A DNA stretch of 64,000 bases from Mytilus galloprovincialis. Lineage: Eukaryota; Mollusca; Bivalvia; Mytilida; Mytilidae. Shown in pieces: positions 11,601 through 26,600 of this stretch. Position 1 is the stretch's first letter. The number at the start of each line of letters is the position of its first letter. The notes below the pieces were generated by a model. The model made no database searches. It was not told the DNA's origin and saw only the letters and a program-made list of their open reading frames with translations. Made by a program: the position numbers and the translations under genes. The stretch is from NCBI RefSeq assembly GCF_965363235.1, contig NC_134844.1, positions 15,916,646-15,980,645 on the forward strand. Direction: 5' to 3'.

Positions 11601-14600
11601 TATTAGAAAACAATGATCAACTATGAGCTTTCAAGTGTAAGGATGGATATATACGACTATGCATTTTTAACTTGTATACCGGAAGTGCCTATGTACGGAT
11701 TAAAACGAAATAAATGTATACCTGTGGTGATCACCTTCTACACTTTTTCCACGTGGAATGATAGCATGATTTAATCACGGGGACAGTCTTTTAAATACCA
11801 CGGTGCATGTGTATGATAGAAAAACGTATCGAAGATATTGAATATATATTTGTTCAAAATAAAAAATTTAATAAGTAGGGACCGACCACTTCACTTGAAG
11901 GATTTTTATGCGGCGCGACAAATTATTTTTTTTTCAAATTAACATCACTTTTTGTGGTAATTATCCAAGATAAGATTTTTTTTTTCCTTATTTTTACCCG
12001 GCCAGATTAACTGTTTTCTCAAATTCAGAATCAAATATATTATTTCCGAAAGAAACTTGCCCCGCCCCCTCTTCGTGTTAAATGGACTGTCCCTAACAAG
12101 AAATTTGCAACAACTAATAAAAAAGAATCATTATTATGTTTCATTAAATTGTTATAATTGAAATTTGTTTTCTCTTTTCTGCAGAACTTAAATATGTGAT
12201 AAATAGATTATAACATGTCTTTTCCATATTGGCTTGGTACACGCAAGATAATTTATTATGTATCATTTTACTGTATAATAGAATTTGGAGGCCAGGTTTT
12301 TTTTAGATGGAAGCCAGCATATTTATTACTATTTTTTTTCCTGGCCAATATATTTATTTACTAATCTGCCAGCTCCCATCCTAGATTCAAAGGGTCGTCC
12401 CCTGACCCCTATTTAGTATGCGATATTGCTGGTATTATTTCAGATATTTGGTCCGGGAAAAAAGAATAGTACACCAAAAAAGAATTTGGAACTTAATACG
12501 CTGGAATTATCAAATTATATGAGTATATCTTATTTTGTTATTCGTCGTTTATTCTGCGAAAGAACACATAGTATATATAAAGTTTTCTGTTAAGTATTCG
12601 GTATTCGGTTTTTTTTTTTCTTTTTTCCCTAGGTACAAAGAGTACAAGGAATCCTCCCTTTTTTGTTATTTAGCTCATTCTAAACAATGATTCGGATTAA
12701 TACAAATTTTCAGTTAATTCTTTCTTAAGGTTTGCATGTATGGACCCAAGGAGGGGTCACTTTCCATAATATTATATATACAGACGTACCACTAGAATTT
12801 GTCATTTTTCAACTTGTCAAATACATGACTATATATGAAATTTAAACCTTATATGACTAGGCCGATAATTTCAGGCCTAATATATGACTGACGAAAATTA
12901 TCAGGCAAATCTATGATTGAGGCAGAAACTTTGAACTAAGGGACCAGCCATTTAAATTGAAAATTGGGCTGGGGGAATGGCATGTTCAAGGAAGGGTATG
13001 TCCAATTTTCTAGTCAGAAATTATTTTTGTCTTTTCCATTTCTAGCCATTTTTATTTGTTCAGTCTTTCACCAGAAAATGCTCCGGACTGACGACGACAT
13101 ACAAAATGAAAAGAAATAAAACAGACAGTAAGCGTATTATATCAATCAATAAAAAAAGCACTTATAATCAAAGCGAGATAATTATGAACACTTAGGCATC
13201 CTAACTTAAATTAATGATCCCGCTTCATGTCATACGGCAAAGTAGGTGATACGTCCGTGATTCGTACGTGATTCGTGATCTCACCGGTTACCTCTCATAA
13301 GACTCATCAGTGACGCTTATACCAGAGTCACATTTTGGCGTATAGACCGGCGTGCACCAGACGTACAGAGAAAATTGGCAAAGTTGGTATATGTTAGTTG
13401 CACACCAGAGGAACGCTAAGGAATAGTTGCATAAATTTGAAGAACGTCGAAATGCAAAGGTATACGGTTGGTGAACGCTATAACTCCAGGAAATTTTTAT
13501 GCAGCATCCAGCTCAAGCGTTTGTCTAGTTTATACCTATACGCTACACGCACGTAAAACATACGCTACAAGTGCGTTGATAACGCTACAGAAAAGTATGA
13601 GACACATTTAGGGCACGTTGTTAGGCTTCAAGATCGGTCGACTTAACTAAAACGTATGCGGGTGTGTTTGTTACAAACAACAAACACCCCGTTATAAAAC
13701 GTCCAAGACACCCCGAAACACGGATCCCAGATACGACCGGGACGGGTCTCAAATGCTTTCAAGAGGCTACTCGTACGCCCAATACACAATTAAAACTCGT
13801 TGTAAACACGATACAGATATGATTGACAGGTTAAATGCATCTAAAATTACAAGCGTATTGGCAGCGTACATGATTTTTTTACCACGCCAGGGGTACGTCG
13901 GAGCTATACGCTGATGTCTGACGCCGGTATTAGATCAAAATGATTAGAAAGCTAAAAAAATACAAAGATGAAAAGCATTGAGAACCCAAAATTCCAAAAT
14001 GTGTTACAAAATACGGCTAAGGTAAAAACGACTCAGTATAGATACGAGAATTACAATTGTGTACGGCAGACAAAAGTCTCATAAACGACATTCAAAACAA
14101 CTATGTTAAAAGGCCAGAATAAATAAAAAAACGAGTATTCAGACACACAAATACAATTAGAAACAAAATGACGCATTGAAGACATAATGCTATTATTTCT
14201 TTTGATAATTATCAACGGTACCAGGATTATAATTTAGTACGCCAGACGCGCATTTTGTCTTCATAAGACTTACCAGTGACGCTCATATCAAAATAGTTAT
14301 AAAACCAAACAAGTATCTAAGTACAAAGTTAAAGAGCATTAAGGATCCCAAAAAGTTGTGCCAAATACGCACTTGATTAGGAGGGTGTAAAAACCCGGAA
14401 CATAATAATCTTTTGCTGTAAAAGTTAAAATATAACCTTTTCAATAAAACTCTGACCAATTTAACAATTTTATGAAATACAAACGTCATGAAATTGGAAC
14501 ATGCTTGTTTTTTAACAATCAACTTTCTAATACAAACACACATTTTACAATTTCATTAAGTATACAATAACTTGATAATAAGCTTTAAAAAAGGGCTGAA

Positions 14601-17600
14601 ATGGACGGAACTATATGATGTATTTTATTTAAAGACGCAGGGTAGCATAATAATAGAAATATATCGATTGTTTTCTTATATTTTAAAGTATACATTAACG
14701 TGTTGTTTTCAAGTTTTTGACATCACTGGGTCGATATCTCTGCTGGTGGACTATCAGTCCCCGAGGGTATCATCAGCTCAGTAGTCAGCGCTTCGGTACT
14801 GACATGATTTAACAAACTTTACTAAAATTGTCTGTTAATAAATTTTGAAATTATTATAAAAACTAAGGTTTCAACTCCCTCAGGCAAAGTTGGCTTTAGA
14901 TGATTTTGGCTATTTATTTTAGGTATTTTTTTACATATAGCTCTTTTACGATTTTCGGTACTTATCTATCTTGGGATTTCAAATGTTTGGCTATGTGCGT
15001 TACTGATGAAGGTAAATCCAGAAAAGCGCTTCGGACGCAAGAAATTATTTAGCATGTTGTTTTCAATTTTTTAAATATATTCCACAAAGTTTTATTGAAG
15101 GTATTAATGCTGCATTATCATTTCTGAAGTGGATGATCGGCAAGGAATTTGATATAAAGATTGTAGATGGTGAAGAAAATTCAATATTGATGTCTATCTT
15201 AAGAGGCAGCTATACAAAGAAGAATGAAATAAATGAACAGGCTGCCGAACTTGTAATTTTGTTCGCTCAGAATAATGTCCAGGGTGTAAAAAATAAGTTT
15301 GGGAACTCTCCTTTGCATATAGCAGCTAAAGCAGGATATGCTAGAATGGTAGATGCACTTATACAACACGATGTTGATGTTTGCGTCCGAAATAATAGAG
15401 GCTTCACTCCTCTTCATGAATGTTTACTAAGCTCTGAAGGTAAGAATAATTCATCAAAAGAATATCTCAGGGTTTCACAAAATACGAAAGGTTAAGCAGC
15501 TCCTTCTCCACAGGGGCACACATCTTCTTAATGTCATATAACTATATAATAATGAATATAGTCTACATGTGTATATAGTCATAAAAGAAGAAAAGATGAT
15601 GTTGTAACTTAATCTATACAGGTAAAACTTAAAATTTGGAACGAAAATAAGAAATTTTCCACTTAAACAGCATGTTATATTTCTTTACCAACCAATCCCC
15701 CTGGCAGCTTTGTAAAAATCGGGACTTTTCAGGGTTTTGGTACAAGTATGTCCTGTTCTGTGTCCATTTTCACTTATACTAATTATCCGCAACATTAATA
15801 TGTTAATGAAGTATGTGTACGTTTCTAATATGAATCAAATATTTTGAGGTTTTAAGAAATATTTCTTACCAAGTACATATGCATATTATGTTTCATTAAA
15901 CATAAGCATCACATTTTGGATAAGATACAGATAGGTGGTATGATTACAAATAACACTATACACCAGCGATGAGTGTGTTGATTTCAGGAAATCTATCGTA
16001 GAAATAATGAATTTTCAGAGATCCTTGAAAATGTTTATGAAGGTCTCCTTCTTCCTCTACACATCTTTGTGAACCCTGACACAGACAATAACTTTGCGTC
16101 TAGTACTATTTTCGTTAAAGTTTGCTTAAAGTGTTAAATACATGTGTTTCATAGAGTATGATACGTAAACTGACATACAATGCCATTGTACAAGCAACGC
16201 ATATAATACTGAATTTTCAATGATATTTTTAACCCATTTGTGCTTTCTTTTAATGTAATCATCATATGAATAAATCACGTAAAAGGCATATATATATATA
16301 TATTCATAACTTCAAACAGTATGTATTCATTATATATCATATTGTGCCACTTATAAGATAAAGACTTTTTCATTTTACCTAACTTGTTAATGTAAATACC
16401 GTTTATTCTTTTTGCTTATTATTTAACATGTTTCGTATGATCTTGCCAATTTCTTGGTAGCTGTTTTTTTTTCTGTAGTGGGTAACAATATATATAAGAA
16501 AATATTTACTTCATCAAAATAGAAAATGATGCCAAAATCCTACTTCAGGTAACCAAAACAAACCATTATTTTACCGTTGCTAAGCACTATTGTGGTTGAT
16601 AATTTGTTTATTAGCATGATATACAATTGTACCTCATATGGCAGAAATTGCAAAATGTTAACCGTTCCTAGGCAATACTTCTGTTGCAAGGTAGTTGATT
16701 AGCATTTATTAAGCTGAAATTGAAGTGACTATTCATTTACAACTATATTATTTTGAATGAAGCTAATTTGTAATAAGAAAACAATGTATAAGTGATAATT
16801 TTGCTATTAAAAAAAACCATTGCTAGGCAACCGTCCTTTCATCGGAACACAGAAAAATCATGGTTTTGTATAGTTTCTATAAAAAGGCTACCAATGGTCT
16901 ATGCATAAATTTATTCGGGAAGGGGCCAAAAAACACCCCTTATCCTACCTTGTTATTTAAATATGAAAGTTTGCTTGTAATATTAAATACTTCAAGATGG
17001 ATTTTGATGACGGCAATTACTTCTTGTTAAGTTTGTTAAGTTTTTATGAAACAAAGTTGGACTTATTCTGTCAATTTCTTTAAAGGAATACTTGTATGAA
17101 GATTGAATAATAAGAATGATTACTGTATAAACATTCATTTTCGTGGGGTTAAAATTTCGTGGTTTTGTATACAAAAGTAAGTTCGTGGGGATTAATTTTC
17201 GTGGTTTTTAAGTTTAGAAAAAAATTATACAAATGTCACTTTATAATTGACAATACTCAATAAAACTGATGTGAACTTTTGCCGTTGGGAAAAATCAATA
17301 TTTGCATTTCATAGTAACAGTGAGCACTAATCAAGTGTTGTAACCTGCACACGCTAATTGGCTGTTACACACCTTTGATGTTTTATCCAAGGACAATGAT
17401 TGTGTAATAAATGTATTACAACTTGAGGGCATTACAGACGCATTAGACTGTTAAATGACATTGATTGACAGTTCTTGGTGATTATTAATTACTGTACAAA
17501 CAAAGGATTAGGATTATCATCTGACTTAAAGAAAACCTTTGAATATCGATGTCTAACCAATTAACCTATTTATTTCATTGTCTGCATTTATGTTCATCAA

Positions 17601-20600
17601 TTATATAATGTCAATAAGATTTAGTCAGATCATAAAATAATGTAAATCTACAGTTAAATTTTCGTTGGGGTTTTAATTTTGTGGATAATTCTTATCCACG
17701 AAATAAACGAATTTAAATCCCCCACGAAAATTTGTGCTTTTACAGTATTATTCTATAGCACAAGAAAAGGGAATGTATTATATGATCAATAACATCTTTT
17801 TTGATAAATATCCAAACTGGATTACGCTAGAGTAGGAAGAGTTACATTTATTCTGAAGCTTGTTTGTGAATGATTGCTGAAAAAAAAATATATTCAGAAA
17901 GAGTTCTATGGTGAATAGTATAATATTGCTCCCGAGGTTTTGAGTGTGTAGTTTCAAGAACGTTAAAAGTTAAAGGTTCATATGACTGATAAATATCAGA
18001 CAGAAATACCGACCTTGTTTTCTTGTACAGCTTTTTGTAAGATCCAGGCAGGGGGTGATTCATGTATGTCTCAGAACTGCTTTATTCTTTTATATAATAG
18101 TTAGCTAAGATTGAAATAAAGTTTGCAAGCTTTTTTTTTAAATTTTGTTGAACGGTTGCTATGGAAACATGCAGCAATTTTTTTTGATGAATTTATGATG
18201 AAATCAGGCAGGAAAATTGGAAAATGTCTACTTTTTGGTTGCAGCAATTTCATGATAATGACAATTTCAAGAAAAAAAATAATTTCAACATATATTTAGG
18301 CATTATTTGAAGTTTATATTTTGATGTTGAGGTTGTGAATTTTTTTTGGGATATTAGGCTAAAATGGTATTTAAAAAGGTGAAAAAATCTGTATTTTTAC
18401 ATTTTCTGAAAATAGCTTAAAAATCATACTTTAATTCAAGAAAAATTGACATTGAGCAGACAAGTTCATTATAAACTATGATTGCATCTGAAAGTTCATA
18501 CATTGAATTATTAAAAACAGGAAAAAAACATCTGGGTTTTTTTGAAATTTTTTTTTACCATGGCAACAAAAATTGGTAAAATTCATAAAAATGACAAAAC
18601 ACAATACTTGTTTATTATCAAAATTTTTGCTATTTTTTTTATGTTAATGTAATTTAACAGACAATAAAACGTATGATTTGTTTGAAAATGATAAAAAATA
18701 TATAAGCTTTAATTTAAGTGGCTGAAAGACCATAGCAACCCGAAAAAAAGCCCTAGCAACCGGTCTGAAATTGCTGAATTAATTCAGAATCAGCATCAAA
18801 TACATGGTTTTCTAGGTATTGGATACATACAAATAATGGAGTTTGAATAATATACTCAACAGTTAGATAGTTAATTTACACTTGATCTGCTTTTGGATAC
18901 CATTGGAACAAAAAAGTTCAGATTTTTTTATATAAACCATTATGTACCTTATAATATCTGTTGTGCAGCCCTGTAAATGGACTTCTTACAACCATAATCA
19001 ACAAAAATCATATTTCTCTATATTTACATCTCATATCTCTTGATTTCATGAAAGGTCATTTGTTTATTGTAATAATTAAGTATGGCATAGAAATTTTAGA
19101 TGGAGAGACAGAGTTAATAATGTAGGACTGCTGAATTTGGTGCATGGTTTTCTCAAAAATTTGTATTCCTGGATTTTTCTCAATATCACAAAATTCAAAT
19201 TTTATTTTGGTCTAGAATCGGAAAAGTAAACGGTGCGTCTAAACACTGCTAAGGACTCCTTAGTGCACTAAAGACCTATACAATGCCACTAAGGACTAGA
19301 AGGAGTGCTGTTATATATATTATTTTTACATATTATGGTAGAGATAGATATTTAATGCAAAAAATTCAAATTTTATAGAAAAATAATCATAAATAAATAA
19401 TATATTCAACATTATTTAAACGGTTCATTCCTCCTATTCCCACTTTTTTATAAATCTGGAAAGAAAAGTTAAAATTTCATGTGGGAATAGGAAGAAAACT
19501 TATGAAAACAAAGGATTATACTTAATCAACTTTTGATTTTGTGTTTTTAATTCAAATAAAAATGAAAGAAATGGAATACAATTGAGAATGGAAATTCTGA
19601 ATAAGTAAAAGAGACAAAAACGTGACCATATAGCATAAAGCAATCGAAATAAAGATTTAAGAAATGTAGCAAATTATTTAATATTTCTTTTATAACACAA
19701 ATTCAAAAGTAAAGTCACGCAAGTATTATAATATGAAACACACAATACAAGTAAACAACACTAAAGTAAATCATACATTGTAGCACACACATCAGAAATC
19801 CACCGTATATTAGCATATTCAAGTTTATTAATCTATTCAACGTGAATAAGGTGGGTGGCTGCATCGCCAAACTGTACTGTTGTTACTTCTTGGTGGGGCA
19901 TTAATGCTGCATAGTGAATCATGGTTGAGGCCTAGATTCCTCATGTTTCAGTAGTTTTATTTGTTTAAAATGTTTGGTCACGGGTGCTGGAATGTTTCGT
20001 CGACTTGCTTTGCCATCCCTTTAGATGATGTGTAGTCTCAGTCCCAGTATTGTGTAATGATCTTATCAGTATTTTGTTTCATAGTCAGTAAAGAGCATGC
20101 AGTCTAATTAGTTGTGTAATTTTTTTATTTGTTGTTTTGGCTTTAAATTAGCTTTCAGTAACTGCAAGTACTCTAATATATGTTCTTAGTGTCTTTTTGT
20201 GTTGGTATGTACAAGTAGCCGGCCATTTCAACTTTGTGTTTATGTTTTACAGGGAGGATTGGAATCCCTTTTACATGTTTCACCTTGTCACATTCTGTAT
20301 GTGTGTGCATTTCCCAAGTCAGGAGCCTGTAATACAGTGGTTGTCATTTGTTGTTGTGTTACATAAAAAAAATATATTTGTGAAATTGAATTTTTTTGTT
20401 CATTTGTGATTTCGGGGCCCTTTGTAGCTGACTATGCAGTATGGGATTTGCTTATTGTTGAAGGTGGTACAGTGACATATAGCAGTATGGAACCTAAATT
20501 CCCGTTCCTTGTGCTTTTCTCCATATACTTTGTGTGTACTGGAAACAACAGTGGTTTGTGTTGATAAATTATTATATGCTGCATTTCTAATTTTAGATTA

Positions 20601-23600
20601 ACAAATTCAATGGTTTTTAAATCATATATTACGTATACCTCAGTCTTGCTGACTTATTCTTTATTTTAAGGTACGCTTCAAAGAAAAAAATCAAAGAGCT
20701 GAATAGCTCTGAGGGGAAAGACGGCCCTTGTTTCTATTTCATTTTTTTTTTTTTGGAGAGAGGGGTGTGTGGTATCGTTTGATAGTTTTCATATAAAAAA
20801 TGAAAAAAAGAACAGCTAGAAACATGTAGAAAGGTTGACAGTGAATATTGAAATCAATTTTTGTTTAATGTAATTTCGTTTCTTTATAACTTTTAGGATT
20901 CAATTTAGACCAATGGAAGAGATCTGCATCTTCTGAATCCAAACATTCAATTAAAGTTGATAGTTAATTATCTAAAATTCAACTAGTTGAATTTGGTCAT
21001 TTAACAACAACTACAATATTTTTTGAAATCTTAATAGTGTACGACTGAACTGCAGGCTAGGGCCATTTTCCATTTTTTGTGACAGTACTCTTGAGATTTT
21101 TATTTTATTTCTTAAGAAAGTTAGGACTGAAAAATCTATTCAGATTTAAATTTCCAGTGATAAAGTTCCCAGTTGAAACGCTCATCACACGGGAACAGGT
21201 ACTAATAAAAAAAACTATGATTAATGTAAACTGTGTGAAGCTTGTTTCCAAATACTACATTTTAAAATATTTGTAAAATGGAAGACTATATATAGCTACT
21301 TATCGTATACTAAATGTTACATTTTAAGTGTTTACATGTATTTGAGTGGACAATTACTCATAAATTGAGGTGATCCTGATTTGGAGGAAGATTCTCAAAA
21401 AAAAGTTTTGCAGAAAAAAATGAAAAAAATCGTGTCTCTCCCCAATCTCATGTAGCCCTCGGACTTTGTTTACTTTGAAAGTTAATGACCTACAAATTAA
21501 AGTATTGCATATTGATGTTTGAATTATCTACAGCAAACATAATTATGTTTAAATTAAACAAATACGATTTTTTAATTAGTGCACAATTTTTGAGAATGTC
21601 TCATGTCTGAGACATGTGACAGAGTTGTCAAGTCACAACTGGAGATTTAGAAATTTTCAGCTGGAGTTTGTGCCTCATAACTAGAGATTTTTTATCAACA
21701 TTTTTATTGACGTACGCAATGGTTTTTTGGTGTTTAAACTGCATATTTTCCTTTTTTGTTAATGATTCTATAACTCCATAGCCATTTTTACTTGATAGAA
21801 ATAGAAGATAAGGGTTTTTTAAATATTTATTTATTATATATAAAGTTCAAGATAGAGTGATTAGCCATTATATATAGTTGGTAAAAAGTATCTCTGCTTA
21901 AGCTACATTGTCAATTTTGGTACCACTAACTGAACAGTGGTGTTGACTTGATAGAGTTGTGAGCTTTCTGGTGGGTTTGCTGTATCCATATGTTTGGTCA
22001 AGTCATTATGGTCACCATAGTCAGCTTTGCAACAAGTGTAGTAGGCATACATAACATATTTGAGATCATTAAGACATTTGTCTTGAGGTTAAGTAATATA
22101 ACTGTTCAATGTTTTTAACAGTACACAAAAAAGTCGTTGATACAACTTTAATTAATCCATTGTCAGTATTTCACTTTTAATCATCCAGACATGTGTCCTA
22201 AACTTGCTAGTTGATCACCTGGTTATTGCCAATACTCTTTTATTGCTGTTTATACAGTCTAATCCTTAACACCTTCATAGATAACTCGAGGCTATGTACC
22301 TTTTGACATCAAAACAGTTAAAGGAAACTTCTGTTTTTCTCGGACTTTTCCAATATGAATTTTGAGTTTCTCGGACTTTTTCCCTAGCTGTCAGTATCAA
22401 TTTTGTAAACAAAAATTTCTACTGAAGATTTTTCGAGGTTGACATTCTCAAAAAGTGGAAGATTTCAAATTTTAACGGGAGGGACGGAAGAGGGTCTTAA
22501 AAGCGGGAGATTTTGACTCCCGCCGGAAGAATCACATGTAATCATTCAATGATTTAAATAACCAGTGAAGGATATCCCTGCTTCAACGTAGTGTGGCATT
22601 CCAACAATGACGTCACTATAAAATATAATGTAGGTTGGATATATTTAGAATATCTCGTCATACTGATTTTTCCGGATTGTAAAAGAAACGTAAATAGTGT
22701 AAAGGAGAGCTCAAGATATGATAATTTCAAGGGAAACAGAAGGGAAATGTGTAAAAAAGTGTTTACAGTCAATCTATTCATTTGTGTCTCCCCTTCTCAT
22801 CAATCTCAGTAAGATTTGTTGAGGGGTTTTCCACACTATAAAAACAAAATGAATGATGTGAGGGAATGTCACTCTGATCAACCCCATTGGGGATTGACGG
22901 ATTGAAGCCGTCTTCCCCAAAAACAGTTTGCAAATAAACAGTGTATCAATTTTTTTATTAAAGTAATATACTTCAACAGCAATGGCGGATCCAGACATTT
23001 TAAAAAGCTGGAGGGGGGTTCCCAACCCAGAGTAAAAGTGGGGGGGGGGGGGGTTTCCAACTAAATGCTCCCATTCAAATGCATAGATCGTCAAAGAAAA
23101 AGGGGGTTTCCCACCCCCGGACTCCCCCCTTTTTCCCCTGGATCCGCCACTGAACAGTGTATCAACTATATTTTCTTTTAAAAAATAAAGGTAAATCTTA
23201 GGTGAATTTTTAATTAACCTTGAATGTTATAAAACCAGTTTATAATTAATCAAACCATCTATTGAAGGAATAGTGATTTTTAAAAGTGTGAATAGGAGGA
23301 ATACACCATTTAGACACGTGCCCTTTTTTCTTTGATATGCCGAAAAAAAAATCAATGAACCGATTGACACGTGCCAAATAACATAACAACAGTTACTGAT
23401 TAAACAATCATGATCTTTTTTATTTTAAGTAAATTTTTTTCAACTAGTTTGATATCTGTTTACAAAGCCTTCATATGATACTATGTGGTATGTTGAAGGC
23501 CGTAGGGTGACTTATGGTTATTTATTTCTGTTTCAATTCGTTTCTTGTGAAGATTTGTCTCATATCATAAGTTTCACCCATGTCCGTCAGTACTTTAGTC

Positions 23601-26600
23601 GTCACGAAGTTGGTTTCCATTATCAAATTTTAGTTTGCCTCAACCAAATGTTATGAAACATATACATAATGCTTATTACCACAAAACAGAGATCAATTTC
23701 AATTTAGTTGGCGTCACTTAAACTGTTCCCGAATAATGCCCGTTTTGCGTTACTTTTCTTTGTTTGATATTTTAGTACTTTAGTCGTCACGAAGTTGATC
23801 TCCATTTTCTAATTTTAGTTTGCCTCAACCAAATGTTATGAAACATATACACAATGCTTATTACCACAAAACAGAGATCAAGTTTGAATTTAGTTGGCGT
23901 CACTTTAACTGTTCCCGAGTTATGCCCATTTTGCGTTACTTTTCTTTGTTTGATACTTTAGTACTTTAGTCGTCATGAAGTTGGTTTCCATTTTCTAATT
24001 TTAGTTTGCCTAAACCAAAAGTTATGAAACATATACACAATGCTTATTATCACAAAACAGAGATCAAGTTTGAATTTAGTTGGCGACACTTTAACTGTTA
24101 CCGAGTTGTGCACGTTTTGCCTTACTTTTCTTTGTTTGATACTTTGAAAATTGTTAAAACCGAGAACCAGATCAGTTTCATAGGCGGATCCTGGGGTACA
24201 GCCCCCCCCCCTTTTTCGTGGAAAAAAATGGTTGATTATATAGGGAATCACTGAAGTGTGACTGGAGCGCCCCCCAACTCCCCCCCCCTTTTTTACACAA
24301 AGTTCTGGATCTGCCACTGAGTTGAAAACTGTATAGTTTACCTTAAATGACCTGGTTAAGTGAAAAAATATCTAAAAGTGACCATTTGATATTTAAGGAA
24401 AACCTTTCTGAAGCCTTTTTTTTCTGTCATACATACCATATAATATTTTTTCGATTTTCATGTATTTATTTGTTTATCATTTCTGTTAAAATAAAAAAAA
24501 AGATGTGGTATAATTGCCAAATTGAAACAATTCTTCACAAGATACCAAAATGACACAGAAATTAACAACTATAGGTTATCATACGGCCTTCAACATTGGG
24601 CAAAGCCCATGCCGAATAGTCAGCTATGAAAGGTCCCGAAATGACAGTGCAAATCAATTCAAACAAGAAAACCTATCTATTTACAAAAAGTGAACGAAAA
24701 ACAAATATGTAACACATAAACAGACGACAACCACTGAATTACAGGCTCCTGACTTGGGACAGGCACATACATAGAGAATGTGGCGGGGTTAAATATGTTA
24801 GCAGGATCCCAACTATATATAAATTGATCCTCAAGAAAATCTTTATATAGATAAAATAGTAATGATTAAGAATTTGACATATTGTGTAGACACCTATAAC
24901 TACTGGTAGTGTTGAAATCTTTATGTTGCCTGCTAAATGTCATTAGTTGGGTTTTTTCGTTTGATTACTGTGCTATTGACGTACAACCACATCTCCTACA
25001 GTTTTAGTTCCATTTTGGTGTACTTTCAAAAAGGTGTATGCAAAATCATAACTAAATATAGATGTATTGCTTTTCTTCCCCTAGGTAAAAAATATGCTTA
25101 GAGAAAGATGAATCAATGAGAAATGTACCTCAATTTAGAAGGTTATATAAACTGAAAAAAAAAGTTTCACTTTCCAATCTTAAACTCTCCCCATTTTTTT
25201 CCATTTTTCGTTCAATAAATTGTTTATATTTATTGACGGGAGTTCACTTTTAATTTGTATACGTTTTAGGTCACGGATAAATGTGATTTTAATCATAAAA
25301 AGGGGGAATATTCCAGTTTTCAGACAATGCTTTGAGCAGTTATGAAACTTTGGTGACGCCAGGTTTATATCTATTAACATAACTTCCCATTAGTTTTTCA
25401 TGAATTTGTGATATGACATTGAGAAGTTATTAAACTTTTATTATTCTTTGAAAAAGCGACGGGCGTAACATGCGCTCATGGCGCAGCTGTTTATCTTTAT
25501 TTTATGGAATTACACCCCTTTCAAAGTCTAGGATCAGTTAAGAGTACATTTGAACTTTGCAGTATATCTGAGGTAGTTAATGCACACCTTAGCTGTGAAA
25601 GATCTATGAAAGATTCAAACAAAAACTACCCAACCTCCACTCCTCCTCCAAAATGCAACAGTGTATATATTTAAATTTGTTAAGTCTTTTCAATGAGCAA
25701 AGACAGTCATGACAGTACTGAGAGTGAAACAAAGCAAAGCATGCAGTTATATTCCCATTAGAAAAATGAACATTATAAACATAATTATATGTATTTTTTT
25801 AAATAAACTATATTATCGCTATTTTATGCATTTTTTCTTTGATCTTTTTTTGTGATAATTTTCATATCATGCTTCTCGCTTGAGATGGAAAAATTATCGC
25901 TAGAAACTAAGGAGGCCACGCACGTGGCGTTGCTAACGAAATTGACATGAAATTGACAACGTCGTCATAGGTAAAATAGCGATAAACAGATTATCATTGG
26001 TCATCTCAACTCGATTGCTTTTCTCACTTTCGCTGTCCCAGCTCAAGCGAGATAATCAATCTCGTTGAGATGATCAACGATAATCTATAATTATATATCA
26101 TTTGATTGACTGTTATGGGTGATATTTGTCACCATGGCAACTGTTGTAATAATACTTAACGATTGCAGTTTAGAGCTTATATATGCTTCAATGCATGTCT
26201 TTTCATAAAGGTTTGGAAACAATTGAGAACATTGAATTCCCCATACCGCAGAATTCAATAAATAATAACTCTGTTTCCAAGGGGAAAATACGTTAACATG
26301 GTGATAAAATTCAAGAGAGCCCCACGCAATGTTTTATTTATTTTGGTCAGGTAGTATTCAAACTTTGTTACTACAATGCTAACTATGATTTACATATTTT
26401 CAATTTTCGGAAAAACACACGAGAAAATTTGATAATTTCACAATACTTCATGATTTTCGAAAAAAATGAATGTTTTTTAGTATTTTTTAACAAAGAATCT
26501 AAAAGTCGGGGTTAAACTGCAATACTAACTAAGCTCTGCAGCTAAAACCAAGTTATATCGATGTTATACATGTATATGAAATTTCTGAAAATAAAATTGA

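Noticed and set aside
15090..15100. Acceptor AG at 15088-15089 for exon 7
   Set aside because: It would shift the reading frame relative to exon 6; the AG at 15099-15100 keeps phase 1 and an open frame.
22774..23094. Minus-strand ORFs with poly-Pro stretches
   Set aside because: They arise from the G homopolymer inside the GGATCC-bounded element.
23973..24317. ORFs on both strands of 82-114 codons
   Set aside because: They lie in the 186 bp tandem array and the adjacent element and have no protein-like features.
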